Positions 1 through 6,315 of a DNA stretch of 10,179 nucleotides are shown here, in pieces. The translations under genes and the position numbers were made by a program. The DNA is from an uncultured Atopobium sp. (GTDB taxonomy: Bacteria > Actinomycetota > Coriobacteriia > Coriobacteriales > Atopobiaceae), in contig CAMQEO010000040.1 of NCBI GenBank assembly GCA_946999785.1, positions 1 through 10,179 on the forward strand. Direction: 5' to 3'. The notes beneath the pieces were generated by a model that was not told the origin of the DNA, did no database searches, and saw only the letters and a list, made by a program, of their open reading frames with translations. Position 1 is the first letter of the stretch, and each line of letters opens with the position of its first letter.

Positions 1-99
1 ACCAGCAGCAGGATTAACAGCTTCGGGCATCACACCAGCAGCAGGATTAACAGCTTCGGGCATCACACCAGCAGCAGGATTAACAGCTGATTCAAGCGC
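1..99 (-). repeat. 33-bp in-frame tandem repeat (at least 3 copies)
   Basis: Positions 1-33 and 34-66 are identical 33-bp units. Positions 67-99 share the first 21 bases (through the segment encoding AVNPAAG) and then diverge. The period is 11 codons, in phase with the - strand gene, and encodes VMPEAVNPAAG. Further copies may lie left of the window. Two identical copies at DNA level point to recent duplication or ongoing copy-number change. Confidence 0.93.
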
Positions 100-483
100 A
101 TCAGATTCTATGGAATTAGACTCATGAGCATCTGCATTTTGCCACATATATACATCTGCACTCGTAATATCTTGAACAGAAATCTCAAGCGGTTCCATTT
201 CAAACGAAGCGTGCTCGTCAAGCGAAAGTGTAAGAGGCTCTTGTGGGAAAACATAGTCTTGACCGTCGCGCGCGTGTAAGGTAATGCTAGCTGCACATGA
301 GGTTTGTGGCACATTAAGTGGGTTTGAAATCTTAAGCTGCAAAAACGTTTTATGGGTTTGCGTGTTATTAAGAATCTGGAGCGCATCACAGGTTAGTTTG
401 CACGGACTGTTTACATGAATATGATCCTGCATATTCGTCTGAGTTGCATTCAAACGATAGAGAACTTGCCACGGTGTACTCAT
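1..483 (-). CDS. Unrecognised protein with C-terminal 11-residue repeats, 3' end cut by window edge
   Basis: An open frame runs on the - strand from ATG at 483-481 to the window edge without a stop (161 codons seen). The start follows an in-frame TAG at 489-487, and AGAAAGG lies about 12 bases upstream of the ATG. The first ~115 residues (starting MSTPWQVLYRLNATQ) alternate hydrophobic and polar residues and include QLKISNP and EMEPLEISVQDITSADVYMW. This looks like a beta-rich domain, vaguely like domains of unknown function that sit beside zinc ribbons in Gram-positive proteins; that likeness is from memory and weak. From about residue 129 the chain becomes ALESAVNPAAG followed by two copies of VMPEAVNPAAG, a Pro/Ala-rich linker-like repeat that continues beyond the edge. 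No signal peptide or membrane segment is visible in the part present. The gene is divergent from the ribosomal operon, so a functional link is not implied. Function unknown; that it is a real gene is fairly sure, because codon use and repeat phase agree. Confidence 0.75.
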   Translation of the reverse strand, partial: MSTPWQVLYRLNATQTNMQDHIHVNSPCKLTCDALQILNNTQTHKTFLQLKISNPLNVPQTSCAASITLHARDGQDYVFPQEPLTLSLDEHASFEMEPLEISVQDITSADVYMWQNADAHESNSIESDALESAVNPAAGVMPEAVNPAAGVMPEAVNPAAG

Positions 484-538
484 GGGCTAGCCAAGCCTTT
501 CTTTTGGCGCACAACAATATGCGTTGCGCGATACAGTT

Positions 539-570
539 GCTATAACAATTTTGCCTCTTCAAGCAAGCAA
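539..570 (-). promoter_or_regulatory. Candidate promoter of the leftmost - strand gene
   Basis: Read on the - strand, TTGCTT (plus 561-566) is followed after 16 bases by TATAGC (plus 539-544). The bases TGT directly before the -10 give it an extended -10 character. It would start transcription about 50 bases upstream of the ATG at 483. This is a pattern match only, with no direct proof. Confidence 0.4.
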
Positions 571-853
571 AACCAAAGTTATTATTTGCAGCGCGTGAGT
601 TTGCATGTAGCATAGCGGCGTGGGTCGCCATGCAGCAAACGTTGTCGTCACTACAAATTACTATAGATAATACAACAAAACGACCAAAAATATGAGTTAT
701 TCGTGAAAGTTTGCGTTCAGCCCCCAAAGTTAGTAGACTAATAAAGCTGCATTTTTATGGATATTTAGCATTTTGTTGCTTGTCTTATCCTGTGTTAAAG
801 ACAACTGCTCGCAACAAATGCCAAGGTCAAGCAGCATATATACGTTGTGGTCC

Positions 854-884
854 GCTGAGGAAAGTGTAGGGTGCACTTGTTAGC
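854..884 (+). promoter_or_regulatory. Leader hairpin upstream of rplC
   Basis: GCTGA (854-858) pairs with TTAGC (880-884) with one G-U pair, and AAGTG (862-866) pairs with CACTT (874-878), leaving a seven-base loop TAGGGTG. A second stem, TAAGGT (890-895) with ACCTTA (903-908), follows directly. No U-run follows either, so they are not terminators. They are candidates for the autoregulatory leader that ribosomal operons often carry; in E. coli, L4 acts on the S10 leader. Regulation here is inference. Confidence 0.35.
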
Positions 885-923
885 AGGCGTAAGGTTTTTT
901 AGACCTTATTATGTGAGTTTAAT

Positions 924-950
924 GCACGCATAAGCACGCATACGCGCGCA
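924..950 (+). repeat. Short 10-bp direct repeats in the rplC leader
   Basis: GCACGCATA occurs at 924-932 and again at 934-942, followed by the related CGCGCGCA (943-950). The 10-base spacing equals one helical turn. The copies are too few and short to interpret; they may be a chance low-complexity tract in the leader. Confidence 0.4.
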
Positions 951-993
951 AGCTAACGAAACGTCTCATGACCACCGAAGGTTAGGAAAACAC

Positions 994-1614
994 ATGGTCA
1001 CAACGATTCTTGGTCGCAAGATCGGTATGACACAAGTATGGGACGAGAACGATAACATCGTTCCCGTAACGGTAATTCAAGCCGGTCCCTGCACGGTGTC
1101 ACAAGTTAAGACCAAAGCTACAGACGGCTATGACGCTGTTCAAATTGGCTTTGGTGACATTAAAGCTAAGCACGTTAACAAACCCTTGGCTGGTCACTTT
1201 AAAGCTCACAACGTTGAGCCTGCTCGTTATTTGGCAGAAGTTCGCGTTGAAAACGGCGAAGATCACAAATGCGGCGACGTTGTCACCGTTAAAGATTTTG
1301 CAGACGTAGCTGCTGTAGATGTAATTGGTACCTCAAAGGGTAAAGGTTTCCAGGGAACCATTAAGCGCTGGAACTTCTCTTGTGGTCCTAAAGCTCACGG
1401 TTCACGCAACCAACGCGAGCCGGGTTCCATTGGTCAGTGTTCATATCCTGCACGCGTTCGTAAAGGATTGCACATGGCTGGTCACATGGGCGATGAGCGT
1501 GTAACTGTAAAAAATCTTAAGCTTGTTCGTATCGACGAAGAGCAAAATCTTATGCTCGTTAAAGGTGCTGTACCTGGCGGCAAAAATGCTCTTGTCTCGA
1601 TCCGTATGGCCTAA
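994..1614 (+). CDS. rplC: 50S ribosomal protein L3
   Basis: L3 is a primary 23S rRNA-binding protein whose long internal loop reaches towards the peptidyl-transferase centre and seeds 50S assembly. The 206-residue product has the family's N-terminus (TTILGRKIGMTQVWDE, residues 3-18). It also has the signature TSKGKGFQGTIKRWNF near residues 113-128, followed by HGSRNQREPGSIGQ and the C-terminal KGLHMAGHMGDERVTVKNL and LMLVKGAVPGGK segments. Length is normal (about 205-215). The ATG at 994 has AGGA six bases upstream and gives the conserved N-terminus. It is the first gene of the operon here, whereas in most bacteria rpsJ precedes it. rplD follows after 37 bp. Identification is secure. Confidence 0.98.
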   Translation: MVTTILGRKIGMTQVWDENDNIVPVTVIQAGPCTVSQVKTKATDGYDAVQIGFGDIKAKHVNKPLAGHFKAHNVEPARYLAEVRVENGEDHKCGDVVTVKDFADVAAVDVIGTSKGKGFQGTIKRWNFSCGPKAHGSRNQREPGSIGQCSYPARVRKGLHMAGHMGDERVTVKNLKLVRIDEEQNLMLVKGAVPGGKNALVSIRMA

Positions 1615-1651
1615 GGCCCAAAGCAAACCCTAGGCTACCAAGGAGATTAAG

Positions 1652-2278
1652 ATGTCAAAGATTGAAGTAAAAAACGTAGAAGGGAAAAGCGCAGATACAC
1701 TTGAGCTTTCTTCCGACGTTTTTGGTATTGAGCCCAATATCCCTGTTGTGCATCAAGTTGTTGTTGCATACGAAGCATGCCTTCGTCAGGGTACGCACTC
1801 AACTAAAAATCGTTCTGCCGTTTCTGGCGGTGGTGTAAAGCCGTTCCGCCAAAAAGGTACTGGACGCGCACGTCAAGGTACAATTCGTGCACCTCAATGG
1901 GTAGGCGGTGGCGTTGTATTTGGCCCCACTCCTCACTCACACGCACTTCGTAGCAACAACAAAGAGAAAAAACTTGCTATGAAAAGCGTTCTTTCTGGCA
2001 AACTTGCCGACGGCGAACTTATTGTTCTTGATAAATTCGCTTTTGAAAAAGCTTCTACTAAACAAGCTGCTGCTATTATCAAGGCTCTTGAGCTTCAAAA
2101 TAAGCGCGTTACGCTTGTTGTAGACGATGATGATGTTGAAACCTACCTTTCGTTTAGAAACCTTCCTAAGGTAGTTATCTATGCTTCATCCGAAGTTAAC
2201 ACTCGTATTCTTGTCGATAATGCTGCTCTTGTTATGACTGTTGATGTAGCTAAACAACTTGAGGAGGCGCTCAGCTAA
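1652..2278 (+). CDS. rplD: 50S ribosomal protein L4
   Basis: L4 binds domain I of 23S rRNA, and its extended loop lines the peptide exit tunnel. In E. coli it also represses the S10 operon at transcription and translation level. The 208-residue product carries the tunnel-loop signature KPFRQKGTGRARQGTIRAPQ (about residues 63-82), then WVGGGVVFGPTPHSHA, and a Rossmann-like C-terminal half ending in VAKQLEEALS. Length is typical. AAGGAG lies seven bases before the ATG. Its TAA overlaps the rplW ATG by one base (TAATG at 2276-2280), indicating translational coupling. If this operon has an L4-responsive leader, it would be the 800-993 region; that is inference. Confidence 0.98.
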   Translation: MSKIEVKNVEGKSADTLELSSDVFGIEPNIPVVHQVVVAYEACLRQGTHSTKNRSAVSGGGVKPFRQKGTGRARQGTIRAPQWVGGGVVFGPTPHSHALRSNNKEKKLAMKSVLSGKLADGELIVLDKFAFEKASTKQAAAIIKALELQNKRVTLVVDDDDVETYLSFRNLPKVVIYASSEVNTRILVDNAALVMTVDVAKQLEEALS

Positions 2279-2583
2279 TGACTTGTGCCTATGAAGTAAT
2301 TATTCGTCCAGTTGTATCAGAGCGTTCGTTCGATTTGATGAGTTCTGGAAAGTATACATTTGAAGTTGCTGCAAGCGCTCCTAAAGAAGAGATTGCAAGC
2401 GCAGTAGAAAAACTTTTTAATGTACACGTTACCAAAGTAAACACAATGTGGGTTCAGCCTAAGACAAAACGCGTTCGTTATGTTGCTGGCAAAACCCGTA
2501 AGTGGAAAAAAGCTGTTGTAACGCTTGCCGAAGGCGAGCAAATTGAGGTATTTGCAAATTCCTCTGCAGCTTCTGAAGAGTAA
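2278..2583 (+). CDS. rplW: 50S ribosomal protein L23
   Basis: L23 sits at the peptide tunnel exit and is the docking site for trigger factor and the signal recognition particle. The 101-residue product shows the family pattern: YEVIIRPVVSERSFDLM at the N-terminus, then KYTFEVAASAPKEEIASAVEKLF, then VTKVNTMWVQPKTKRV and the basic KTRKWKKAVVTLAEG strand. The ATG overlaps the rplD stop by one base, and a GAGGAGG inside the end of rplD serves as ribosome binding site. It is followed by an unusually long, highly structured 129-bp spacer before rplB, whereas these genes are normally nearly contiguous. Confidence 0.98.
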   Translation: MTCAYEVIIRPVVSERSFDLMSSGKYTFEVAASAPKEEIASAVEKLFNVHVTKVNTMWVQPKTKRVRYVAGKTRKWKKAVVTLAEGEQIEVFANSSAASEE

Positions 2584-2712
2584 ACAAGTGCCCGCTTTTT
2601 AACAAAGCGGGTACTTAGTCGCGCGTTATGGATACGCGCGGCAACGTGGTAGTCCGGTGTCGATAAGATAATCCCTAGGCTTATCGGCCAACGGAAAGAA
2701 GGGAAGAAAAGT
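2584..2712 (+). promoter_or_regulatory. Structured rplW-rplB intercistronic spacer (three hairpins)
   Basis: Three stem-loops stand in a row. Stem 1 pairs AGTGCCCGCTTT (2587-2598) with AAAGCGGGTACT (2604-2615): 12 bp with one G-U pair and a five-base loop. Stem 2 pairs CGCGCGT (2620-2626) with ACGCGCG (2634-2640). Stem 3 pairs CGATAAG (2661-2667) with CTTATCG (2680-2686) around a 12-base loop. No T-run follows any of them, so they do not look like terminators on the + strand. Possible roles are an autoregulatory protein-binding site acting on rplB, an RNase processing site, or a mobile palindromic insertion. The pairing is seen; the role is open. Confidence 0.6.
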
Positions 2713-3549
2713 ATGGCAGTAAAGCACCTCAAGCCTACGAGTGCTGGTAGACGTTGGCAAACCGTCTCTGACTTTGCAGAGATTACAGCCACTGAGCCCG
2801 AGAAGTCACTTCTTGAGCCACTTTCGTCTAAAGGTGGTCGTAACAACAACGGTCGCATTACTACTCGTCACCAAGGTGGCGGGAACAAACGCAAGTACAG
2901 AAGAATAGACTTCAAACGTCGTAAAGACGATGTACCTGCAAAAGTTGCTACTATCGAGTACGATCCAAACCGCTCTGCTCGCATTGCACTTCTTCACTAT
3001 GTAGATGGTGAAAAGGCATATATCTTATGCCCCGAAGGCTTGCACGTTGGAGATCAGGTTCTCTCTGGATCAAAAGATGTAGATATTAAACCTGGTAACA
3101 CGATGCCTCTGTCCGAGATTCCAGTAGGTACGCTCATCCATGCTGTTGAGTTCCAACCTGGTAAAGGCGCAGCTATGGCACGTGCAGCTGGAACCTCAAT
3201 TCAGCTCATGGGTAAAGATAACGGTTATGCAGTTTTGCGTATGCCGTCATCTGAGCTTCGCCGCGTTTTGCTCACTTGTCGTGCAACTATCGGCGAAGTT
3301 GGCAATGCCGATCACTCCAACATTGTTGTTGGTAAAGCTGGTCGTCGTCGCTGGGCAGGCGTTCGTCCTACCGTTCGTGGTACGGTTATGAACCCTGTAG
3401 ACCACCCACACGGTGGTGGTGAAGGTAAGAACCACACTTCTGGTCGTCCATCTGTTACACCTTGGGGTAAACCAACCAAGGGTTACAAGACTCGTGACCC
3501 GAAGAAGGCTTCAAACCGCCTCATCATTCGTCGTCGTCGTTCTAAATAG
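2713..3549 (+). CDS. rplB: 50S ribosomal protein L2
   Basis: L2 is a large, highly conserved primary 23S rRNA-binding protein needed for subunit association and near the peptidyl-transferase centre. The 278-residue product has the N-terminal GGRNNNGRITTRHQGGGNKRKYRRIDFKR segment (here split only for description around residue 36 to 65) and the OB-like and SH3-like core. Its hallmark C-terminus reads RPTVRGTVMNPVDHPHGGG, then GKNHTSGRPSVTPWGKPTKG and a terminal RRRRSK. The conserved histidine region (DHPHGGG) is intact. Length is standard. The ribosome binding site is a purine-rich AGAAGGGAAG. The gene starts a segment preceded by three hairpins, so it may be separately controlled. Confidence 0.98.
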   Translation: MAVKHLKPTSAGRRWQTVSDFAEITATEPEKSLLEPLSSKGGRNNNGRITTRHQGGGNKRKYRRIDFKRRKDDVPAKVATIEYDPNRSARIALLHYVDGEKAYILCPEGLHVGDQVLSGSKDVDIKPGNTMPLSEIPVGTLIHAVEFQPGKGAAMARAAGTSIQLMGKDNGYAVLRMPSSELRRVLLTCRATIGEVGNADHSNIVVGKAGRRRWAGVRPTVRGTVMNPVDHPHGGGEGKNHTSGRPSVTPWGKPTKGYKTRDPKKASNRLIIRRRRSK

Positions 3550-3580
3550 TTGGATACCTAAGTAAGAGGAGATTTACAAA

Positions 3581-3838
3581 ATGAGCAGAAGTCTCAAGAA
3601 GGGCCCGTTTGTGGAGACTCGCCTCCTTGCGCGCGTAGCCGCTATGAACGAGGCAGGAAAAAAAGACGTCATTAAAACGTGGTCACGTTCTTCAACCATC
3701 TTTCCCGAGATGGTAGGACACACCATTGCTGTCCATGATGGTCGTAAGCATGTCCCTGTATATCTTACCGAGTCTATGGTTGGTCATAAGTTGGGCGAAT
3801 TTGCTCCAACTCGTACCTTCCGCGGCCACAAGGCATAA
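3581..3838 (+). CDS. rpsS: 30S ribosomal protein S19
   Basis: S19 binds 16S rRNA in the head of the 30S subunit, forms a complex with S13 and contacts the A site. All 85 residues fit the family: SRSLKKGPFVE at the start, TWSRSSTIFPEMVGHTIAVH in the middle (residues 34-53), and MVGHKLGEFAPTRTFRGHKA at the end. AGAGGAG stands nine bases before the ATG. It lies 31 bp after rplB and 15 bp before rplV, the universal order. Confidence 0.98.
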   Translation: MSRSLKKGPFVETRLLARVAAMNEAGKKDVIKTWSRSSTIFPEMVGHTIAVHDGRKHVPVYLTESMVGHKLGEFAPTRTFRGHKA

Positions 3839-3853
3839 AGGGGGTAAACGTTT

Positions 3854-4213
3854 ATGGCTAACACTCAAGTTCAAGAGGTAAAAGCAACAGCTAAGTTTGT
3901 TCGCATGGCACCTCGTAAAGCACGTATGGTTGTTGATTTAATTCGCAACAAGTCTATTGACCGTGCTTTGGAAGCACTTCAATTCTCTACACGCGCTGCT
4001 GCAGAGCCTGTTACTAAGGTTTTAAAATCTGCTGTAGCAAATGCCGAGAACAATCACAACCTGCGCGCTCGTACGCTCGTTGTTAAAGCAGCTTATGTAA
4101 ACGAAGGACCTACGCTTAAGCGTATTCGTCCTCGCGCTAAAGGTTCAGCTTCTCGTATTAACAAGCGCACGAGCCACATTACGGTCGTCGTCGCACCTGG
4201 AAAGGAGGCGTAG
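3854..4213 (+). CDS. rplV: 50S ribosomal protein L22
   Basis: L22 contacts all six 23S rRNA domains, and its beta-hairpin lines the peptide exit tunnel beside L4; changes in the hairpin give macrolide resistance in many bacteria. The 119-residue product has KFVRMAPRKARMVVDLIRNK (about residues 14-33), ANAENNHNL near the middle, and the tunnel hairpin segment PTLKRIRPRAKGSASRINKR. It ends in TSHITVVVAPGKEA. No hairpin deletion is evident against the family pattern. A GGGGGT ribosome binding site precedes the ATG by about ten bases, and only seven bases separate its TAG from rpsC. Confidence 0.98.
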   Translation: MANTQVQEVKATAKFVRMAPRKARMVVDLIRNKSIDRALEALQFSTRAAAEPVTKVLKSAVANAENNHNLRARTLVVKAAYVNEGPTLKRIRPRAKGSASRINKRTSHITVVVAPGKEA

Positions 4214-4220
4214 AGATAGT

Positions 4221-4931
4221 ATGGGTCAGAAAGTACAACCAACCGGTTTTCGTTTGGGTATAACCGAGCAATGGCGTTCTCGCTGGTATGCAGGCAAAAA
4301 TAACTATGCTCAAAATGTCGGTAGCGATCTTGAAATTCGTAAGTATCTCAAGAAGCGTCTTGCTTCTGCAGCTCTCTCTCGCGTTGAAATTGAGCGTGCC
4401 GGCGACAAGGTTAAAGTCGTCATCTTAACATCGCGCCCTGGTATTGTAATTGGTAAAAAAGGTACCGAGATCGATGATCTGCGCAAAGATGTTCAAAAAA
4501 TTGCCAAGGTTGGCAAAGGCGACGTTAATGTCGAAGTTGTAGAAATTAAACAACCCGATCTCGACGCACAACTTACTGCTGACCGTATTGCAGAGCAGTT
4601 GGAAGGCCGTGTTGCATTCCGCCGTGCTGTAAGAAAAGCAGTTCAAGGTGCCACCAAGGCTGGCGCTAAGGGTATTCGTATTCAATGCTCTGGTCGTCTG
4701 AACGGTGCCGAGATGGGTCGTGTTGAGTGGTCGCGTGAAGGCCGCGTGCCTCTGCACACTCTTCGTGCCAAGATTGATTATGCACAAGCTACTGCAAGCA
4801 CCACTATGGGCGCAGTAGGCATTAAGGTTTGGATTTATTTAGGCGAGAAACTTCCAGGACAAAGTGCTCCTAACCCTGCATTAGAGGGAACAAGCCGTCC
4901 TCGTCGTCGCAATGAGAGGAGGAGTCGCTAA
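4221..4931 (+). CDS. rpsC: 30S ribosomal protein S3
   Basis: S3 lies at the mRNA entry tunnel of the 30S head and contributes to helicase activity and initiation fidelity. The 236-residue product begins GQKVQPTGFRLGITEQW. It has a KH RNA-binding domain with the GKKG loop in SRPGIVIGKKGTEID (about residues 71-85). The C-terminal S3 domain contains RLNGAEMGRVEWSREGRVPL and TTMGAVGIKVWIYLGEKLPG. The last ~20 residues are a basic Arg-rich tail (RPRRRNERRSR), common in Gram-positive S3. Its ribosome binding site AAGGAGG lies inside the end of rplV, 12 bases from the ATG. The stop TAA overlaps the rplP ATG by one base. Confidence 0.98.
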   Translation: MGQKVQPTGFRLGITEQWRSRWYAGKNNYAQNVGSDLEIRKYLKKRLASAALSRVEIERAGDKVKVVILTSRPGIVIGKKGTEIDDLRKDVQKIAKVGKGDVNVEVVEIKQPDLDAQLTADRIAEQLEGRVAFRRAVRKAVQGATKAGAKGIRIQCSGRLNGAEMGRVEWSREGRVPLHTLRAKIDYAQATASTTMGAVGIKVWIYLGEKLPGQSAPNPALEGTSRPRRRNERRSR

Positions 4932-5356
4932 TGCTGGCACCTAAGCGCGTTCTTCACCGTAAAGTACAGCGCGGCTCCATGAAGGGCCATGCAAAGGGTA
5001 ATACTGAACTGCATTTTGGTTCCTATGGACTTCAAGCTCTTGAAGCTCATTGGATTACCAATCGTCAAATTGAGGCAGCTCGTATTGCAATCACCCGTTA
5101 CATGAAACGTGGTGGTAGAGTTTGGATTACAATTTTCCCGGACAAGCCGATTTCTAAGAAACCTGCAGAAACTCGTATGGGTTCTGGTAAAGGTAACCCA
5201 GAGGAATGGGTAGCGGTCGTTAAACCTGGTCGTATCATGTTTGAAATCGACGGCGTGTCTGAAGAAGTGGCTAAAGAAGCATTGCGTCTTGCACAGCACA
5301 AGATGCCTATCAAGACCAAGGTTGTTGCCCGTGCCACGTCGGATGTGGAGGAGTAG
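4931..5356 (+). CDS. rplP: 50S ribosomal protein L16
   Basis: L16 organises the A site and central protuberance of the 50S subunit and is added late in assembly. The 141-residue product begins LAPKRVLHRKVQRGSMKG. It contains ITNRQIEAARIAITRYMKRG, then GRVWITIFPDKPISKKPAET, then the conserved RMGSGKGNPEEWVAVVKPG. The arginine in RMGSGKG corresponds to the position hydroxylated in E. coli L16. Length is normal. The ATG overlaps the rpsC stop (TAATG), and GAGGAGGAG in the rpsC tail acts as ribosome binding site, so the two are probably coupled. Confidence 0.98.
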   Translation: MLAPKRVLHRKVQRGSMKGHAKGNTELHFGSYGLQALEAHWITNRQIEAARIAITRYMKRGGRVWITIFPDKPISKKPAETRMGSGKGNPEEWVAVVKPGRIMFEIDGVSEEVAKEALRLAQHKMPIKTKVVARATSDVEE

Positions 5357-5361
5357 ACAAC

Positions 5362-5574
5362 ATGAAATACACCGAAATTCGTGAGCTGACCGATGAGCAG
5401 CTCGCTCAAAAACTCGAAGACGGTCGTTCTGAGCTTTTTAATCTGCGTTTTCAGATGGCAACCAGCCAGCTCGACAACACCGCTCGTGTAAAAGCTGTTA
5501 AGCGCGACATTGCGCGCGTTCAAACAGAGTTACGTGCTCGTCAACTTGCAGCATCTAAAGCTGCAAACAACTAG
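5362..5574 (+). CDS. rpmC: 50S ribosomal protein L29
   Basis: L29 is a small helical protein near the tunnel exit, next to L23. The 70-residue product begins MKYTEIRELTDEQL and continues ELFNLRFQMATSQLDNTARV, matching the family's two-helix hairpin with the conserved LFNLRFQ motif. It ends in a short Ala/Lys/Asn tail. The ribosome binding site GGAGGAG overlaps the last codons and stop of rplP, five bases upstream of this start. Confidence 0.98.
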   Translation: MKYTEIRELTDEQLAQKLEDGRSELFNLRFQMATSQLDNTARVKAVKRDIARVQTELRARQLAASKAANN

Positions 5575-5592
5575 TTGCAGGAGAGATAAGTT

Positions 5593-5859
5593 ATGGCAGA
5601 TACCGAAAGCAGGAATGCACGTAAGGTCCGCACCGGTGAGGTCATCTCGCTTTCCGGCGACAAGACCATCACGGTGCAAATTACGTATCGTAAACACCAT
5701 CCTAAGTATGGCAAAATGATGACTATCAGTAAGAAGCTTCATGTTCACGACGAGAACAACGAAAGTGCTCTTGGTGATAAAGTTCGCGTTATGGAAACTC
5801 GTCCTTTATCTAAAACTAAGCACTGGCGTCTTGTCGAAATTGTGGAGCGCGCTAAATAA
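5593..5859 (+). CDS. rpsQ: 30S ribosomal protein S17
   Basis: S17 is an OB-fold primary 16S rRNA-binding protein of the 30S body. The 88-residue product shows the pattern RTGEVISLSGDKTITVQI, then YRKHHPKYGKMMTISKKLHV and HDENNESALGDKVRVMETRP, closing with LSKTKHWRLVEIVERAK. It has a short N-terminal extension (ADTESRNAR), as is common in Gram-positive members. The ATG at 5593 has AGGAGAG about nine bases upstream. A 73-bp spacer with a strong hairpin separates it from rplN. Confidence 0.98.
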   Translation: MADTESRNARKVRTGEVISLSGDKTITVQITYRKHHPKYGKMMTISKKLHVHDENNESALGDKVRVMETRPLSKTKHWRLVEIVERAK

Positions 5860-5876
5860 CGATTTGTGATGCCCAT

Positions 5877-5912
5877 CTCGTTTTAGTGTGTACGTGCTAC
5901 ATACTAAGCGAG
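5877..5912 (+). promoter_or_regulatory. Strong hairpin between rpsQ and rplN
   Basis: CTCGT (5877-5881) and TTAGTGTGT (5883-5891), with one bulged T between them, pair with ACATACTAA (5899-5907) and GCGAG (5908-5912). The stem is 14 bp with two G-U pairs and a seven-base loop, ACGTGCT. It ends about nine bases before the rplN ribosome binding site GGAGG (5921-5925). No T-run follows, so it is not a terminator. It could gate rplN translation, stabilise an mRNA end, or be a processing site. In E. coli the S10/spc operon boundary falls at this same gene junction. Confidence 0.5.
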
Positions 5913-5932
5913 GAGGGGTTGGAGGAACAGCA

Positions 5933-6301
5933 ATGATTCAGATGGAGACCATGCTCAACGTCGCTGATAACAGCGGTGCTAAGCGCGTCAAATGCATCAA
6001 AGTCTTGGGTGGCTCAAAGCGCCGCTATGCTGGCCTTGCCGACGTCATTATGTGCGCCGTGCAGGAGGCTACCCCAGGTGGTTCAGTAAAGAAGGGTGAC
6101 GTTGTTCGCTGCGTTGTCGTTCGTACTGTAAAAGAAACTCGTCGTAAAGACGGCAGCTATATTAAGTTCGATCAGAATGCTTGCGTTTTGGTTGACAAGC
6201 AAGGTGAGCCTAAAGGTACACGTATCTTTGGACCCGTTGCTCGTGAGCTGCGTGATCACAAGTACATGAAGATCGTCTCGCTTGCTCCTGAGACGCTTTA
6301 G
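5933..6301 (+). CDS. rplN: 50S ribosomal protein L14
   Basis: L14 binds 23S rRNA at the subunit interface and forms intersubunit bridges with L19; it is also the binding site of silencing factor RsfS in other bacteria. I place the start at ATG 5933, giving 122 residues (the usual length) and the family N-terminus MIQMETMLNVADNSGAKRV, with GGAGG eight bases upstream. An upstream in-frame GTG at 5888 falls inside the hairpin and would add 15 atypical residues. Conserved segments include CIKVLGG, GDVVRCVVVRT, GSYIKFDQNACVLVD and GTRIFGPVARELRD, ending MKIVSLAPETL. Confidence 0.98.
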   Translation: MIQMETMLNVADNSGAKRVKCIKVLGGSKRRYAGLADVIMCAVQEATPGGSVKKGDVVRCVVVRTVKETRRKDGSYIKFDQNACVLVDKQGEPKGTRIFGPVARELRDHKYMKIVSLAPETL

Positions 6302-6315
6302 AAAGTGAGATGCTC

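Larger units (their letters stand above)
484..993. other. 510-bp divergent intergenic region with the ribosomal operon leader
   Basis: No convincing gene lies here; the open frames that cross it have no ribosome binding site and no recognisable protein. rpsJ, which normally precedes rplC, is absent. The right half should contain the promoter and leader of the rplC operon, but no -35/-10 pair is convincing. TATTAT at 907-912 is a good -10 without a partner, and TTGTTG (773-778) with TTAAAG (795-800) is weak. The leader can fold into a hairpin at 854-884 and a smaller one at 890-908. A short GCACGCATA direct repeat (924-932, 934-942) lies just upstream of the rplC ribosome binding site. Confidence 0.6.

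Noticed and set aside
1..99. Possible CRISPR array
   Set aside because: The units abut with no spacers, and the 33-bp period is in phase with a protein-coding frame.
386..727. 113-codon open frame on the - strand
   Set aside because: It has no ribosome binding site and no protein-like composition. It overlaps the better-supported frame starting at 483.
968..985. Five-codon upstream frame (MTTEG) before rplC
   Set aside because: It has no ribosome binding site of its own, and its stop overlaps the rplC ribosome binding site. It is probably chance.
2587..2615. Transcription terminator between rplW and rplB
   Set aside because: The stem is strong, but no T-run follows on the + strand and essential genes continue downstream.
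5888..5932. Upstream GTG start for rplN
   Set aside because: It lies inside a hairpin, lacks a ribosome binding site, and adds 15 residues not typical of L14. The ATG at 5933 has GGAGG and the family N-terminus.
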